Shown in pieces: positions 14,742-15,616 of a DNA stretch of 15,616 nucleotides. The notes below the pieces were generated by a model. The model saw only the letters and a program-made list of their open reading frames with translations. It had not been told where the DNA came from and searched no databases. The translations under genes were made by a program, and so were the position numbers. Positions within the stretch are counted from its first letter, which is position 1. Every line of letters starts with the position of its first letter. The stretch comes from CAZHBA01 sp964530225 (GTDB lineage: Bacteria > Pseudomonadota > Alphaproteobacteria > UBA6615): positions 1-15,616 of the forward strand of contig CAZHBA010000086.1 in the NCBI GenBank assembly GCA_964530225.1, written 5' to 3'.

Positions 14742-14769
14742 TGAAAATTTGTTAAGTAATTGATATTAT
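14741..14769 (+). promoter_or_regulatory. Sigma-70-type promoter of the integrase gene
   Basis: TTGAAA (14741-14746) and TATTAT (14764-14769) are 17 nt apart, near consensus. The -35 begins at the very first base after the tRNA-matching sequence. Transcription should start near 14776, about 47 nt before the integrase ATG. Confidence 0.65.
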
Positions 14770-14790
14770 AGTATTATTTAATGTTCCTTG

Positions 14791-14811
14791 ACTGACCCAC
14801 AACTGACCCAC
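14791..14811 (+). repeat. Perfect 10-bp direct repeat between promoter and integrase
   Basis: ACTGACCCAC occurs at 14791-14800 and again at 14802-14811, an 11-bp period, close to one DNA turn. Its place beside the core site and in the integrase leader suits arm-type recombinase sites or an operator bound by a small DNA-binding protein. Confidence 0.6.
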
Positions 14812-14814
14812 ATA

Positions 14815-14835
14815 TTGCAACTATGCGAGTTGCAA
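14815..14835 (+). promoter_or_regulatory. Perfect inverted repeat enclosing the integrase start codon
   Basis: TTGCAACT (14815-14822) and AGTTGCAA (14828-14835) form a perfect 8-bp inverted repeat with a 5-nt loop, ATGCG, that contains the integrase ATG. It could be a dimer operator or an mRNA hairpin that limits initiation. No Shine-Dalgarno is visible in front. Confidence 0.55.
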
Positions 14836-15616
14836 ATTCTAGATGGAATCGAGAGGAAGTACGTACTTTAGGGAGGGGTTATCCCGACACCCTGAAGGTC
14901 TTCCAGATACAGGGTTCCAAGTTTTGGTATGTCGGAATGTATCTTCCGTCCAAGGGACGGTTTGTTCGTAAATCCACGAGATGTGAAAACCTGTCTGATG
15001 CAAGAAAGTTTGCTGCAGATTGGTATGAAGACCGTATCGTTGAGAGAAAGACGCAACACGCATCCAGGGGAATGTCTTTCGAGACTTACTCGGAGAAATT
15101 CCGGGAAACACAGGGGAGGGAAATCCGACGAGGTAATCTCTCTGAAGACCAAGTTCACGAGGATAGACGCAAACTCGACAGGGACGTTATTCCCTACCTC
15201 GGTTCATATTCAGTCAGGAAAGTAGATTACAATCTGGTTGACCATTTCATCGACGATTTGATTTCAGACCGTGACTTGTCCGCATCCTCTCTCAAGAAAT
15301 ACGTCATCCTCATTCGCAAGGTTCTGAAAGAGGCAGAGAGAGATGGTGTCATTACGGGAATTCCATCCCTTCCAACCATCAAGAGTGTCCAGAATCCTCG
15401 ACCTTGGTTTACCCCCGCACAATACAAACAACTTCTCTCTGCGTGTCGGGAACTCAGGGAAAACCCGCCAACGGAAGGATACGGTGCGGGTAGTAAAGGT
15501 GGAGAGTCATTCGACTTCGATGAATTCTATGATTTCATCGTGTTTATGATCCATACCTTCCTTCGACCCAGCGAGTGGAAACAACTCCAGAACAAACACA
15601 TCAGGGTGATGGAGAC
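14823..15616 (+). CDS. Tyrosine recombinase / phage-type integrase, 3' truncated by window
   Basis: The frame runs without a stop from ATG 14823 to the window end (264 codons seen). It begins with a short basic stretch, then a beta-rich arm-binding-like part (FQIQGSKFWYVGMYLPSKG, VRKSTR, about residues 27-53). A helical core-binding domain spans about 85-175 (FETYSEKFRE, VIPYLGSYSVRKVDY, LSASSLKKYVILIRKVLKEA). The catalytic domain starts with FTPAQYKQLL (196-205) and the first catalytic arginine R248 in HTFLRPSEWKQL. The remaining catalytic residues (K, HxxR, H, Y) lie beyond the window, so activity cannot be judged. The in-frame stop at 14793 limits the N-terminus. It lies directly behind the interrupted tRNA, as is usual for site-specific integrases. 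Confidence 0.9.
   Translation, partial: MRVANSRWNREEVRTLGRGYPDTLKVFQIQGSKFWYVGMYLPSKGRFVRKSTRCENLSDARKFAADWYEDRIVERKTQHASRGMSFETYSEKFRETQGREIRRGNLSEDQVHEDRRKLDRDVIPYLGSYSVRKVDYNLVDHFIDDLISDRDLSASSLKKYVILIRKVLKEAERDGVITGIPSLPTIKSVQNPRPWFTPAQYKQLLSACRELRENPPTEGYGAGSKGGESFDFDEFYDFIVFMIHTFLRPSEWKQLQNKHIRVME

Larger units (their letters stand above)
14741..15616 (+). mobile_element. End of an integrated element at tRNA-Ser(CGA)
   Basis: From 14741 base composition changes sharply: the first 80 nt are very AT-rich, and sampled 60-nt lines of the integrase gene are about 43-47% G+C, against about 65% or more in sampled host lines. The segment holds an integrase gene reading away from the tRNA, with its promoter at the junction. 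It could be a prophage, an integrative element or a genomic island. Its cargo lies beyond 15616. A contig-joining error cannot be excluded from sequence alone. Confidence 0.75.

Noticed and set aside
14735..14822. Group I intron in the tRNA anticodon loop
   Set aside because: The break is in the 3' anticodon stem rather than the loop, no intron core is apparent, no 3' exon is seen, and an integrase promoter and gene follow directly.
14839..15158. Minus-strand frames opposite the integrase
   Set aside because: Overlap the continuous plus frame that has recombinase motifs; no start signals.

Overview
The window looks like the chromosome of an alphaproteobacterium, probably of the broad Rhodospirillales type. 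The evidence is the gene order rplU-rpmA-obgE-proB-proA-nadD-rsfS-rlmH-envC-ctpA-divergent polysaccharide deacetylase-rppH lying next to the atp operon, the high-GC host sequence, and the Lys/Ala/Pro-rich tail on L21. This is judged from recognised families and gene order, without a database search.

Layout. Positions 1-1057 (+) hold the end of the F1Fo ATP synthase operon (atpD 3' part, atpC). A near-consensus promoter at 1094-1122 then drives a stand-alone diiron ferritin-like gene with acyl-ACP-desaturase-like motifs (1181-2020, +). A non-coding convergent region follows (2021-2312). From 14430 down to 2313 runs a long minus-strand block that starts at a strong promoter (14545-14572): ribosomal proteins L21 and L27, ribosome-assembly GTPase ObgE, proline synthesis (ProB, ProA, separated here by an EamA transporter), NAD synthesis (NadD), ribosome silencing and 23S modification (RsfS, RlmH), phosphoglycerate mutase (GpmA), and an envelope module (EnvC, CtpA, divergent polysaccharide deacetylase), ending with the RNA 5'-pyrophosphohydrolase RppH. 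Many genes overlap by 1-4 nt.

The right end (about 14741-15616) is foreign. The 5' half of a tRNA-Ser(CGA) gene (14698-14740) stops inside the 3' anticodon stem and is joined directly to lower-GC DNA. That DNA carries a promoter, a perfect 10-bp direct repeat, a perfect inverted repeat around a start codon, and a tyrosine recombinase gene that runs off the window. This is one end of an integrated element whose cargo lies outside. Unusually, the sequence past the junction does not rebuild the tRNA.

Best observations: the split tRNA-Ser(CGA) with compact att/integrase control architecture; probable non-canonical starts for rsfS (AUA) and envC (AUU), each exactly 7 nt after an AGAGGA Shine-Dalgarno; and a 27-codon reading frame that may couple rlmH to gpmA. 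No complete novel system is visible; apart from the element edge, the window is mainly conserved housekeeping genes.
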